DNA of 64,000 bases, from the NCBI RefSeq assembly GCF_010894455.1, contig NZ_JAAIXY010000004.1:186001-250000 (forward strand), given 5' to 3'. The notes below the pieces were generated by a model. The model had not been told where the DNA came from and made no database searches. It saw nothing but the letters and a program-made list of their open reading frames with translations. The stretch comes from Myxococcus eversor. GTDB taxonomy: Bacteria; Myxococcota; Myxococcia; Myxococcales; Myxococcaceae. Shown piece after piece: positions 17,689 through 29,518 of this stretch. A program made the translations under genes and the position numbers. Position 1 is the first letter of the stretch, and each line of letters starts with the position of its first letter.

Positions 17689-18791
17689 CCGAGCCCACGG
17701 CCCAGCCTCCCTCTCGCGTCCTCGTCGTGGACGACAACGCGGCGTTTCTCGACAACCTGGGGGAGTTGCTAGGGGACGCAGGCTACGCGGTTCATGCGGC
17801 GTCGACGTGTCGGGGGGCGCGGGAGAAGGCGCGCGAGGGCTTCGACGTGGCGCTGGTGGACCTGCGCCTGCCGGATGGTGACGGGACGGCGCTGGCGGCG
17901 GAGCTGAAGGTGGGTGCGCCGGACTCCGAAGTCGTGCTGCTCACGGGCTTCGCCACGCTGGAGACGGCGGTGGCGGCGGTGCGCGCGGGGGCGTGTGCGT
18001 ACTTGATGAAGCCATGCGCGCCGCGCGAGTTGCTCCTCACGCTGGAGCAGGCGATGCGACAGGTGCGGCTGCACGCGGAGAAGCGCGAGCTGGCGCGGCG
18101 CGCGCAGGTGACGGAGAAGCTGGCCGCCGTGGGGACGATGACGGCGGGGTTGTCGCACGAGATTCGCAACCCGCTCAACGCAGCCGCGCTCCAATTATCC
18201 GTGCTGGAGCGTCGCGTGCGCAGGCTGCCCGACGGACAGCAGGGCGCGCTCCTGGAGCCGTTGCTGCTGGTGCGCGACGAGATTCGCCGGTTGGACCACA
18301 TCCTGGAGGACTTCCTCCAGTTCGCCCGTCCCCGGGAGTTCCGCCCCGGCTCCGTGGACGTGAAGGCGCTGGTGCGCCGCGTGGTGGACCTCTTGAGCAG
18401 TCAGGCCGAGACGCGGAAGGTGACGCTGTCGCACGTCATTCCGGAGGCGACGTTGCCCGCGCTGTCCGGCGAAGAGGAGCGACTGAGGCAGGTGCTCATC
18501 AACCTGTGCCTCAACGCGCTGGAGTCCACGCCCGCGCAAGGCCGGGTGACGTTGACTGTCGGCGCGGAGGAGGGGCGGGTGCGGCTCACGGTGGACGACA
18601 CGGGCCCGGGCGTCCCGGAGGCGGTGAGGGACCGCATCTTCGAGCCCTTCTTCACCACGAAGGTCCAGGGCTCCGGGCTGGGGCTCCCCATCGTCCACGC
18701 CATCGTCACGCAGCACGGCGGGACGCTGGAGGTGGGCACGGCGCCCGGAGGGGGCGCTCGCTTCCTGCTGCGGTTGCCGGTGGCGCGGTAG
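17685..18791 (+). CDS. Receiver-histidine kinase hybrid
   Basis: A 368-residue soluble protein with an N-terminal receiver ([15 protein letters not shown], Asp in [15 protein letters not shown] in YLMKPCAP) followed by HisKA ([14 protein letters not shown]) and HATPase ([23 protein letters not shown]). The ATG overlaps the preceding stop in ATGA. The order receiver then kinase suggests that phosphorylation of the receiver, perhaps through the upstream double receiver, tunes the kinase. No membrane segment is visible. Its downstream regulator is not in this operon. Confidence 0.9.
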   Translation: MTEPTAQPPSRVLVVDDNAAFLDNLGELLGDAGYAVHAASTCRGAREKAREGFDVALVDLRLPDGDGTALAAELKVGAPDSEVVLLTGFATLETAVAAVRAGACAYLMKPCAPRELLLTLEQAMRQVRLHAEKRELARRAQVTEKLAAVGTMTAGLSHEIRNPLNAAALQLSVLERRVRRLPDGQQGALLEPLLLVRDEIRRLDHILEDFLQFARPREFRPGSVDVKALVRRVVDLLSSQAETRKVTLSHVIPEATLPALSGEEERLRQVLINLCLNALESTPAQGRVTLTVGAEEGRVRLTVDDTGPGVPEAVRDRIFEPFFTTKVQGSGLGLPIVHAIVTQHGGTLEVGTAPGGGARFLLRLPVAR

Positions 18792-18831
18792 GGAAGGCCC
18801 GCGCCGCACCGGCGTCACCCGCTGGAGAGGT

Positions 18832-20730
18832 TCAGAAGCCCAGCGGAGGAGCCGCGAGGCTGGACGCGGAGACGCTCGCGCAGAGGATGCAGGCGCTCTG
18901 GTTGGAGCCGTCCGCGCGCTTGCCCGGCTTGTCCGCGCTGGCGACCTGACGCCGCTCGTCCATGCCACCACCGGGCTCGTTGGTGAACCAGATGTCGAAC
19001 TCGTAGTGCACGGGCACGGGCTTGCCATCGAGCGTCGCGGGCTCGTAGCGCCACGTGGTGAGCGCGCGGATGACGCCCTCCTCCAGGCCGGAGAGCCCCT
19101 GGAGCGACTTGCAGTCGGTGACGGAGCCCTCGGCGGTGATGGTGCAGCGGGTGACGACCGCGCCCTTGGGGACTGCGGACATGCGCGAGCGCATGTGCTG
19201 GGTCAGGTCCGCGAAGTGCATCCTGCTCCCGGACAGGAAGCGGGGCGGGGTGATGCCGGGGCCGAGCGCGAAGACGCCGTCTTGCGCGGGCCTGGGCGTG
19301 GTGGCCACGGGGACCGGCGTCGGGAGGGGCTGCTCCACCTGGGGAGGAGCCTCGGCCACCTCGACGGGGGCGACAGGCGCGCTCTCCAGGGCGATGGCGG
19401 GAGCCGCCGGCTCCACGTCCAGCGAATAGGGCGTCCGGGGCAGCTCCGTGCGGACGATGCTCTGTGTGTCCGGGATGAGCAGGGGGCGCGGGCCCGGCTC
19501 ACGCACCTTCTTCGGCGGGGCCTTGAGGGTGGGGGTGCGGACCGGCCGGCCCACGGTGGAGGAGATGGCGACGGGCAGGACACGCGGCAGGGGCGCGACG
19601 AGCGGCCGGTGGATGGGTGGCTCGTCCACAGCGAAGGCCCGCTCATGGCTCGGGGCGGAAGGGGCCTCGGCGGACACGGTGTCGAGATCGCCGGGCGTCA
19701 CGGCCATCGCCGGCAAGGGGACCTGAGAAGTTCCCAGCGCGAGGGCGAGCGCGGCGCCGCCCAGTCCACTGACCAGCCGCCAGGACCTGCGCGGGGCATG
19801 CGGCTCCGGCATGGCCAGCAGGCGGCGGATGCGTCCGAGCAGCGAGCCTCCATCCGCGCCGAGCGCGAGCAGGGAGGACGGCGGCGCGCGAAGCTGCTCG
19901 ATGTGCGCGAGCGCGCGCGCATAGAGGAAGGCGTCTCCGCACGACTGCACGGCGAGGTCATCCGCGCAGTGCTCGCGCTCCTCGCGGATGCGGTGCGACA
20001 GCCACCAGACGGCGGGATGGTAGAAGAGGAAGGTCTCCACCAGCGCCTGGAGCAGGTTGACCAGGTAGTCATGCCGCTGGATGTGCGCGAGCTCGTGCGC
20101 GAGCACCGCCTCCAGTTGCGAGGGAGTCAGTCCGGCGATGGCACCCGCGGGGACGAGGATGAGCGGACGCCACAGGCCGATGACCTGGGGCACATCGACG
20201 CGAGCGGAGGCCAGCAGTCGCACGGGGCGCGTCAGGCGCAGCCGCGCGAGCGCTTGCGTCAGGGCCTCACGCCAGGCGGGCGCGGGCTCCTGGGTGTGCA
20301 GTCGGGACAGCCGCTGGGCCGCGTACCAGGAGATGAGCATCCGGGCGGACAGCAGCAGCACGCCGCAGCACCAGGCCGGCAGGAGCCACGGCCGCAACAG
20401 CTCCAGCCAGGACGCCCCGGCCGCCACCGTCGCGGGCTCGGCCACGGTCTCCAGCGTGGTGCCCGGAGGCAGCGTCGCGGACAGGAGCGTCTGCGCGGAC
20501 ACTCCACCCGCCATGGGAGTCGCGGTGTCCGTCGTCCCCATCAGCGCGCCGAGGAACGTGGCGAGCGGTAGCAGTGCCATGGTCAGCAGGCCCAGACAGG
20601 CGACCGCGTAGCGGCCCCGCGCCGAGCGACGCGACATCAAGGCGAGCAGCCCCGCGACCACCAGCGCCACCGCCGCGCCTTGCCATGCGAAGGCGAGCAG
20701 GGCTTGTTCCAGTGAGTCCAGCACGTCCAT
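18832..20730 (-). CDS. BlaR1-like M56 metallopeptidase with TonB C-terminal domain
   Basis: A 632-residue membrane protein. The N-terminal half has four helices and an M56 zinc peptidase with LAHELAHIQRHDY and the third ligand in REEREHCADDLAVQ. In BlaR1 such a protease inactivates the BlaI repressor. Instead of a penicillin-sensor domain there is a proline-rich linker (residues about 330-510) and a TonB C-terminal domain (VVTRCTITAEGSVTDCKSLQ, LTTWRYEPATLDGKPVPVHY). It overlaps the BlaI gene (ATG at 20730 shares a base with TGA; a GTG at 20733 is also possible). It is probably the sensor-protease of the BlaI switch; the inducer is unknown. Confidence 0.9.
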   Translation of the reverse strand: MDVLDSLEQALLAFAWQGAAVALVVAGLLALMSRRSARGRYAVACLGLLTMALLPLATFLGALMGTTDTATPMAGGVSAQTLLSATLPPGTTLETVAEPATVAAGASWLELLRPWLLPAWCCGVLLLSARMLISWYAAQRLSRLHTQEPAPAWREALTQALARLRLTRPVRLLASARVDVPQVIGLWRPLILVPAGAIAGLTPSQLEAVLAHELAHIQRHDYLVNLLQALVETFLFYHPAVWWLSHRIREEREHCADDLAVQSCGDAFLYARALAHIEQLRAPPSSLLALGADGGSLLGRIRRLLAMPEPHAPRRSWRLVSGLGGAALALALGTSQVPLPAMAVTPGDLDTVSAEAPSAPSHERAFAVDEPPIHRPLVAPLPRVLPVAISSTVGRPVRTPTLKAPPKKVREPGPRPLLIPDTQSIVRTELPRTPYSLDVEPAAPAIALESAPVAPVEVAEAPPQVEQPLPTPVPVATTPRPAQDGVFALGPGITPPRFLSGSRMHFADLTQHMRSRMSAVPKGAVVTRCTITAEGSVTDCKSLQGLSGLEEGVIRALTTWRYEPATLDGKPVPVHYEFDIWFTNEPGGGMDERRQVASADKPGKRADGSNQSACILCASVSASSLAAPPLGF

Positions 20731-21122
20731 CACTTCCCCCGCCTCTCGTGCTCGTCGAGCAGCTTCCGGATCTCCGCCAGCTCTTCCGCGGAGGCCCGCT
20801 TCATCGAAAGCGCCTGGGCCACGACGGTGGACGCCGAGCCGCCGAAGGCCCGGTCCATCAAGTCCCGCAGCAAATCCCGCTGCGTGCGCTTCTGGCTCAG
20901 GGCCGCTTCGTAGACATGGGTGCGCTCGCTCTCGTCGCGCTGGACGAGCCCCTTCTCCGTCATGTTCTGGAGGAGCTTGAGGACCGTGGTGTAGCCGGTG
21001 TCCTTGTCCTGCGTGTCCCGGAGCGACTCATGCACCCGACGCACGGTGCTGGGCCCCAACTGCCAGAGGACTCGGAGGATGGCCAGCTCGGCGCGTGTCG
21101 GCTGCGGTGGAACGGGCATCAT
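20730..21122 (-). CDS. blaI: BlaI/MecI/CopY family repressor
   Basis: A 130-residue winged-helix repressor: LTRAEL-type start (PTRAELAILRVLWQLGPSTV), recognition part DTGYTTVLKLLQNMTEKGLV, and a helical C-terminal dimer and cleavage region. Family members dimerise on paired palindromes and are inactivated by proteolysis by the M56 partner, encoded directly downstream with overlapping codons. Two ACGAC-N4-GTCGT palindromes sit in its promoter. Predicted transcription starts essentially at the ATG at 21122 (a second ATG follows at 21119), so the message may be leaderless. Confidence 0.92.
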   Translation of the reverse strand: MMPVPPQPTRAELAILRVLWQLGPSTVRRVHESLRDTQDKDTGYTTVLKLLQNMTEKGLVQRDESERTHVYEAALSQKRTQRDLLRDLMDRAFGGSASTVVAQALSMKRASAEELAEIRKLLDEHERRGK

Positions 21123-21129
21123 TCACGAA

Positions 21130-21158
21130 AGTATTACGACGTGCGTCGTAACTGTCAA
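21130..21158 (-). promoter_or_regulatory. Housekeeping promoter of blaI
   Basis: On the minus strand TTGACA (21158-21153), a 17-base spacer and AATACT (21135-21130) form a good -35/-10 pair. The +1 would fall near 21123, adjacent to the blaI ATG. The spacer carries one of the two operators, so bound BlaI would block polymerase. Confidence 0.7.
21134..21151. promoter_or_regulatory. BlaI operator 1
   Basis: TTACGACGTGCGTCGTAA is a perfect inverted repeat (7-bp arms, GTGC centre) lying between the -35 and -10 of blaI. Its centre is 22 bp from operator 2, two helical turns, as expected for cooperative BlaI dimers. Confidence 0.7.
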
Positions 21159-21171
21159 CGACGGACGTCGT
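21158..21171. promoter_or_regulatory. BlaI operator 2
   Basis: ACGACGGACGTCGT repeats the ACGAC-N4-GTCGT core of operator 1 and touches the first base of the -35 element. The outer bases are less symmetrical than in operator 1. Confidence 0.65.
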
Positions 21172-21224
21172 AGATGCCCGCGATGGAACACCGCGTCGCG
21201 CGGAGGGAGGTGTTGGCCCTGGCG

Positions 21225-22646
<1,422 letters not shown>

Positions 22647-22668
22647 GGGTGGGGGCTCGGAGGCGGGG

Positions 22669-23190
22669 TCAGGGGAGGGCGATGCTCACGAGGGGCTTCG
22701 CGAGAGGAGCGTCGGGCGCGGCGCGGGGGCTCGCGGCGCGGGCATGCCACGTCTCGACGACGGCCTCGATGCGCGGCGTTATCTGGATGACGGAGCTGGG
22801 GAAGCAGTGGGCGGGCAGCTCGGAGAAGATGAGCCGCACCACCTCCGCGTCCAGGTCCGTGGCGACGGCCACATGGGGACGCACGATGAGGTCGGTGAGG
22901 TGCGGCGGCTGGCCGGGCCCGCCCACGACGCGCGCCACCGCGCAGCTCTGGTAGAAGAGGACGTTGACGTCCGCCTCGCGCGCCCTCTCCAGGAACGCCA
23001 GCAGCGTGCGTCCCTCCACCGCGCCCACCAGCAGCGTCTCCGGAGCCCAGCGTCCGTCCTCCGTCGCGCCGGGCTCGACGAGCGGCAGACCGATGGGCAC
23101 GGGAGGCGCCCGGTCGCTCGTCAGCACGGCACCCCGCTCGCCTTGCCAATACAGACGCGTTTCGTACTCAGTGATGGTCACGGACGTCAT
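22669..23190 (-). CDS. OsmC-like family protein
   Basis: A 173-residue protein of OsmC/Ohr fold type: an N-terminal strand motif TEYETRLYWQGERGAVLTSD, central helix APETLLVGAVEGRTLLAFLE, then HCFPSSVIQITPRIEAVV. OsmC/Ohr peroxidases use two Cys; the second (AHCFPSS) is present but the central-helix position has no Cys, so peroxidase activity is doubtful. AAGGAG is five bases before the ATG. It is probably co-transcribed with the NtrC gene 22 bases downstream. A longer reading frame continues upstream but is not supported by a ribosome site. Confidence 0.75.
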   Translation of the reverse strand: MTSVTITEYETRLYWQGERGAVLTSDRAPPVPIGLPLVEPGATEDGRWAPETLLVGAVEGRTLLAFLERAREADVNVLFYQSCAVARVVGGPGQPPHLTDLIVRPHVAVATDLDAEVVRLIFSELPAHCFPSSVIQITPRIEAVVETWHARAASPRAAPDAPLAKPLVSIALP

Positions 23191-23309
23191 GGGCGCTCCT
23201 TCCGCCGGGCCCTGTTCCGGCATTGCCCTTTCAACCCGTGTGCCGCGGAGGTGCTTCATGGTGGACCGGGGATTCACCCTCCAGCCCCGGACGGGCGAGC
23301 GAGGGTAAC

Positions 23310-24722
23310 TCATGGAAGCCCGAAGAGCCGTAGCACCGTGGGGCCCGTCAAGCTGACCAGCAGACAACCGGCCAACATGAGGGGAAGCCCCAACTTGAGC
23401 AACTCGGTGGTGTCGAGTCCCTCGCCCGCGGCCATGGCGTTGGGCGGGGTGCTGATGGCGAAGGGGATGCCGAACGAGCACCCCATGGCGACGAGGATGG
23501 GCGTGGACGCGGAGGGCTCCACGCTCAGGGCCAGGGGCATGAGCAGCGCGGCGGTGCCGGTGTTGCTCATCAGCGCGGACAGCCCCGCCGCGACGACGAC
23601 GAGCGCCCCCAAGCGGGCCTCGCGAGGCCACGCCTCCAGCCGGGCGCCATCGAGTGCGTGGGCGACGAGGCCGGAGTGTTCCAGCAGTCTTCCCAGCGCG
23701 AGGCCACCGGCGATGAGCAGCATCGTGGACCAGTCGAGTCGTCCCAGGTCCTCGCGCTTGAGCAGTCCGGTGCCGAACAGCAGCGCGGTGGCACCGAGGG
23801 CCACCACCGGTGCGGGCACGCCGTGCAGCGGCTCCGTCAGCCAGGCCACCACGCAGGCGGCGCTCACCGCGAGCACCCGTCGACCGGAGCTGTCGAGCAT
23901 GCGGGCTGGCTGTGCGGGCAAGGTCAGCAGGCCGCGCATGGGGAAGCGCAGCAGCACGAGGCCGAAGCCCAGGAGCAACATGAGGAGGGTGAGGGGCAGG
24001 GCAAAGGCCATCCAGCCCGCGAAGGTGACGTGTGCGTGAGCGCTGGCGGCGGAGACCGCGAGGGCGTTGGGGCCGCTGCCCACGGGCGTCGCCATTCCGC
24101 CCAGGTTCGCGCCCAGCGCCACGCCCGCGAGCAGGGCCGGTCGCAGCGGAGCGCCCGGAGGCGAGGCGAGCAGCAGGGGCCTCAGCGCGGCGAGCATCAT
24201 CGCCGCCGCGGCCACGTTGGACATCCACATGGAGAGGAAGGCCACGCCGCCCATCACCAGCAGGAGCAGCAGCCGGGGCCGGCCTCGCGACAGGCGGACG
24301 ACATGCCGGGCCACGGCGGAGTCGAGGCCGTGCCGCATGGCCGCCACCTCCAGCGTGAAGCCTCCGAGGAACAGGATGAGCACCGGGTCCGAGCACCAGG
24401 CGAGCACGGACGACAGCCGATACTCCGAACCCAGGGGACCGAGGACCACGGGGGTGGCGCCCAAGAGGAGCAGGGTGGGCACGAAAGGAGGAACCAGCTC
24501 CGTGAGCCACAGCACCAGGCACACGCCGGCCACCAGCACCGTGCGCGACGCGACGTCTCCTTGCACGCCGAAGCCCGCGAGTCCCGCCACCGCGCCGAGT
24601 CCCACCAGCGCCAGCACGGGCCGCGTCCAACGACGTGGCGACGAGGGCGGAGGAGTCGCCTGGAGAGGCGAGGGGAGCAGGGCCTCTGCGTCATCGCTTG
24701 TCGTGGCGAGAGGGGAAGTCAT
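23310..24722 (-). CDS. DASS/SLC13 family anion:Na+ symporter
   Basis: A 470-residue protein with about twelve membrane helices. It carries the two inverted SNT-type signatures of divalent anion/sodium symporters: MWMSNVAAAAMMLAAL around residue 165 and LMSNTGTAALLMPLAL around 390, which form the substrate and sodium sites in the family. Substrates could be dicarboxylates, sulfate or phosphate; sequence alone does not decide. The N-terminal 30 residues are a soluble proline-rich extension. Upstream lies the 50-bp tandem-repeat region. Confidence 0.85.
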   Translation of the reverse strand: MTSPLATTSDDAEALLPSPLQATPPPSSPRRWTRPVLALVGLGAVAGLAGFGVQGDVASRTVLVAGVCLVLWLTELVPPFVPTLLLLGATPVVLGPLGSEYRLSSVLAWCSDPVLILFLGGFTLEVAAMRHGLDSAVARHVVRLSRGRPRLLLLLVMGGVAFLSMWMSNVAAAAMMLAALRPLLLASPPGAPLRPALLAGVALGANLGGMATPVGSGPNALAVSAASAHAHVTFAGWMAFALPLTLLMLLLGFGLVLLRFPMRGLLTLPAQPARMLDSSGRRVLAVSAACVVAWLTEPLHGVPAPVVALGATALLFGTGLLKREDLGRLDWSTMLLIAGGLALGRLLEHSGLVAHALDGARLEAWPREARLGALVVVAAGLSALMSNTGTAALLMPLALSVEPSASTPILVAMGCSFGIPFAISTPPNAMAAGEGLDTTELLKLGLPLMLAGCLLVSLTGPTVLRLFGLP

Positions 24723-24753
24723 GCGGAGGGCTCGTCACGGAGGTCAGGGAGAG

Positions 24754-24887
24754 GGCAACAAGGGAAGGTGTCTCAGCGCTATCTCACTCACGCGAACGTG
24801 AGCGGCAACAGAGGAAGGCGTCTTGGCGCCGCCTCGCTCAGGCGGATGTGCGCGGCGAGAGCGGAAGGTGTCTTGGCGCACCTGCTC
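24754..24887. repeat. 50-bp tandem repeat, 2.7 copies
   Basis: Copies begin at 24754 (GGCAACAAGGGAAGGTGTCT), 24804 (GGCAACAGAGGAAGGCGTCT) and 24854 (GGCGAGAGCGGAAGGTGTCT), exactly 50 bases apart, the third being partial. The period is not a multiple of three, which argues against a coding repeat. The first copy contains the hairpin CTCACG-CGAA-CGTGAG. It lies in the 396-base region between the DASS transporter start and the CBS gene stop; I see nothing else in that region. Confidence 0.75.
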
Positions 24888-25118
24888 TTGTTTCGGCTGC
24901 CGGGCAGCGAGACTCGGCGCCCGGAGTGGGTGAGGCAGCCAACGGAGTGTCATGGACAGGGCCTCGGCGCCGAATCACGGCGTTGGCGGTTCCGCCGAGT
25001 TCTTCCGGCGGAGGCGGCACTCGAGCCGTCCCCCACCACCGTTGCCGAAGAAACGGCGCAAGGAGCAACAATCCTCCGCGCCCGCCATCCAGGAGAGTGG
25101 CGCGAGGCGACCCCGCGC

Positions 25119-25550
25119 TCAGGCGTTGAATTCCCTGGCCAGCTCGCGGCGGTCCTTGTCCTCGATGAGGTGCTGCGCGTAGCGCACCAGATCCGCCTCG
25201 GTGATGATTCCGAGCAGCGCGCCGTCCTGCCCGACGACGGGAAGGCATCCGAACTTGTTGCGCAGCATCATCACCACCGCATCGCGCAGGGACGCATCGG
25301 GGGGCACCGTCGTCACGTCGCGGGTCATGATGTCGGCCGCCCACAGCGGCTGCGCGGCCGGGTCAGACGCATGCGTTGCCGCGGCCCGGAGCAGGTCGCG
25401 GTGGGTGATGAGGCCCACGAGCTTTCCCTGCCGGAGGACAGGCAGGTGCCGGATGCGGTGCAGGCGCAGCAGCTCCTCCGCCTTGCCCAGGTTCTGCGTC
25501 TCCTTGAGCGTGACCACCTCACGGGTCATCAGTTCGCCGACGATCTGCAT
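25119..25550 (-). CDS. CBS domain pair protein
   Basis: A 143-residue protein made of two CBS domains: residues 1-60 (VGELMTREVVTLKETQNLGK, HRIRHLPVLRQGKLVGLITH) and 75-130 (ADIMTRDVTTVPPDASLRDA, GCLPVVGQDGALLGIITEAD). Stand-alone CBS pairs bind adenosyl ligands such as AMP, ATP or SAM and act as energy sensors on partner proteins. A GGGAGAG stretch precedes the ATG at 25550. It is divergent from the thiC riboswitch; no partner enzyme is evident. Confidence 0.9.
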   Translation of the reverse strand: MQIVGELMTREVVTLKETQNLGKAEELLRLHRIRHLPVLRQGKLVGLITHRDLLRAAATHASDPAAQPLWAADIMTRDVTTVPPDASLRDAVVMMLRNKFGCLPVVGQDGALLGIITEADLVRYAQHLIEDKDRRELAREFNA

Positions 25551-25747
25551 GTGTGGGGCTCTCCCGGTCCTGGATTGAACTCTCCGGGAGGCCATTGCAC
25601 GGCGGAGGCCAGCCCGGCTTCCCTCGGGCCGCTGCGATTCCCGCGCCCCGCGCGCGCAAGCTTTGCGCCTCCATGGGGTGTCCCGCATTCCTTGCGCGTG
25701 GGGGTGTTCACTGGAGCGCGCCCACCCCTGGCCTCCGGGTGGGTTGA

Positions 25748-27808
<2,061 letters not shown>

Positions 27809-27948
27809 GCCAGGCAACCCGAAATCGAGGGCGTCAAACGACCCGTTACATCACCTGTCCGAGACGTGACAATGAGAGTGGGTGCATGTCATGTTAGGGA
27901 GGCATGGGCGCGGCGTTCGCGCCCTCGATTATCTGGAGGGGATACTTC

Positions 27949-28338
27949 ATGGAGACTCCGCCGCGGGAGCAAATGGGTTCGTACATCACCGGCGCGCCGA
28001 TGCCGACCCAGGATGAGAAGACGATGGGGCTGATCGCCCACATGGGAACCATCCTGGCCAACTTCGTGGGCCTGGGCTTCGCGGTTCCGCTGGTGCTGAT
28101 GCTGACCAAGGGCAAGGAGTCGTCCTTTGTTCGCGAGCACTCGGTGGAGTCGCTGAACTTCCAGATCACCCTCTTCATCGCCGGCCTCGTGGGCGTGGCC
28201 ACGTCGTGTATCGGCATCGGCCTGGTGCTGCTGCCCATCGTCGGCATCCTGGCGCTGGTGTTCGGCATCATCGGCGGGCTGAAGGCGAACGAGGGTCAGT
28301 TGTACAAGTACCCGTTCGCCATCCGGTTGGTGAAGTAG
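27949..28338 (+). CDS. DUF4870 membrane protein
   Basis: A 129-residue small membrane protein matching DUF4870: KTMGLIAHMGTILANFVGLG, SSFVREHSVESLNFQITLFI and a long hydrophobic stretch VLLPIVGILALVFGIIGGLK, giving three or four helices. The family role is unknown. The ATG at 27949 has GGAGGGG seven bases upstream; an earlier in-frame start at 27904 has none. A small hairpin (27906-27924) lies in the leader. A pair of terminator hairpins follows the gene. Confidence 0.85.
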   Translation: METPPREQMGSYITGAPMPTQDEKTMGLIAHMGTILANFVGLGFAVPLVLMLTKGKESSFVREHSVESLNFQITLFIAGLVGVATSCIGIGLVLLPIVGILALVFGIIGGLKANEGQLYKYPFAIRLVK

Positions 28339-28352
28339 TCGGCCGCGGCGCC

Positions 28353-28424
28353 GGCTCCCCTCGGGGAGCCTGGAGCCACTCGGGCGGGCCTTGCGCGAGC
28401 GCGTGGGCCCGCCCGTCGTCTTTC
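28353..28424. terminator. Bidirectional terminator hairpins between DUF4870 and moaA genes
   Basis: GGCTCCC-CTCG-GGGAGCC (28353-28370) is a perfect stem. It is followed by GGGCGGGCC (28382-28390) pairing with GGCCCGCCC (28406-28414) and then GTCGTCTTTCC. The two convergent genes end on either side (28338 and 28441). Confidence 0.75.
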
Positions 28425-28440
28425 CGGCGTGACGCGCGGC

Positions 28441-29454
28441 TCAGCCGCCGATGCCCATCATCGACAGCAGCGTGGCGCCGTTGCCGGGCTCGGTGAAGCG
28501 GTGGCCCTCGGGCTTGTCGCCCAGGGCGCCGCGGATGGCTCGGGCCAGCTCCACGTCGGTGGCTCCGCCGCGGATGAGCTGGTGCAGCGGCGCCTGCGCG
28601 CGGCCCCCCAGGCAGCTTCGCAGGTCGCCATTCGACGCCACGCGCACGCGGTTGCACCCGCCGCAGAAGTTCTGCGTCAACGGGGAGATGAAGCCCACGC
28701 GGCCCCCGGGCGCCCTCCAGTAGCGCGCGGGACCGGACGTCACGGAGTCGGCGGCGGCGCCTGCCTCCTCGGGCTCGGCGGAGAGGTCCAGGCCCTCGGC
28801 GCGCAGCCGCTCCATCAGCTCGGCGGTGGGCACCGGGACGCCCTGGCCAAAGGGCATCAGCTCGATGAAGCGCGGGGTGATGCCGCGTGCGTGCGCGTAC
28901 TCCACCAGCGCGCGGGCCTCGCCGTCATTCACGCCCCGCATCACCACGACGTTGAGCTTGAGCGAGGCGTAGTGGGAGGCCGCCGCCGCGTCGATGCCTC
29001 GGAGGATGGCGTCGAAGTCACCCTGCTTGGAGATGCGGCGGAAGGTCTCCGGCGACAGCGTGTCCAGGCTGAGGTTGAGCTGGTCGACCCCCGCCTCGCG
29101 CAGCGGGCTGGCCAGGGCCTCCAGATGGCTGGCGTTGGTGGTGATGGCCAGGTGCCGCACGCCGGGGAGGGTGGCGATGCGGCGGGCGATGTCCAGGATG
29201 TCCGGACGCAGGAGCGGCTCGCCCCCGGTGAGGCGCACGCGGCGGATGCCCAGCGCTGCGAAGATGCTGGCGATGCGTCCCAGCTCCTCCGCGTTCAACA
29301 GGTCCTTCTTGCCACCCCAGGACGCGGGCGAGCAGTACGCGCAGCGGAAGTTGCAGCGGTCCGTGATGCTCAGCCGCAGGTACGTCATCCGACGCCCCTG
29401 CGCATCCAGCAAGGGCGGGGCGAGCGGATCCGTCTGGAGGGCGGGCGTCGTCAC
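28441..29454 (-). CDS. moaA: GTP 3',8-cyclase MoaA
   Basis: A 337-residue radical SAM enzyme for the first step of molybdenum cofactor synthesis. The N-terminal SAM cluster is CNFRCAYC (CX3CX2C) in SITDRCNFRCAYCSP. The second cluster binds at FCGGCNRVRVASNGDLRSCL. The protein ends SMMGIGG, the conserved double-Gly tail needed for activity. It starts at a GTG and lies 64 bases after the HD-GYP gene on the same strand. MoeA is encoded 21 kb away in the window. Confidence 0.97.
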   Translation of the reverse strand: MTTPALQTDPLAPPLLDAQGRRMTYLRLSITDRCNFRCAYCSPASWGGKKDLLNAEELGRIASIFAALGIRRVRLTGGEPLLRPDILDIARRIATLPGVRHLAITTNASHLEALASPLREAGVDQLNLSLDTLSPETFRRISKQGDFDAILRGIDAAAASHYASLKLNVVVMRGVNDGEARALVEYAHARGITPRFIELMPFGQGVPVPTAELMERLRAEGLDLSAEPEEAGAAADSVTSGPARYWRAPGGRVGFISPLTQNFCGGCNRVRVASNGDLRSCLGGRAQAPLHQLIRGGATDVELARAIRGALGDKPEGHRFTEPGNGATLLSMMGIGG

Positions 29455-29518
29455 GGGCGGCCTGACTTCATAACAGCCGCTCGGGGGACGTTCATCTCAA
29501 TCCCCCGGCGTGAGGGCC

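Noticed and set aside
22669-24630. A long upstream extension of the OsmC-like frame
   Set aside because: The extension is antisense-frame sequence of the DASS transporter region; the OsmC start at 23190 has its own AAGGAG site.
24744-24953. Small repeated protein on the minus strand in the 50-bp repeat region
   Set aside because: The repeat period is not a multiple of three, so the repeated units fall in different frames and cannot be a conserved protein repeat.
29455-29518. Molybdenum cofactor riboswitch before moaA
   Set aside because: Only 64 bases separate moaA from the upstream gene on the same strand, too little for the element.
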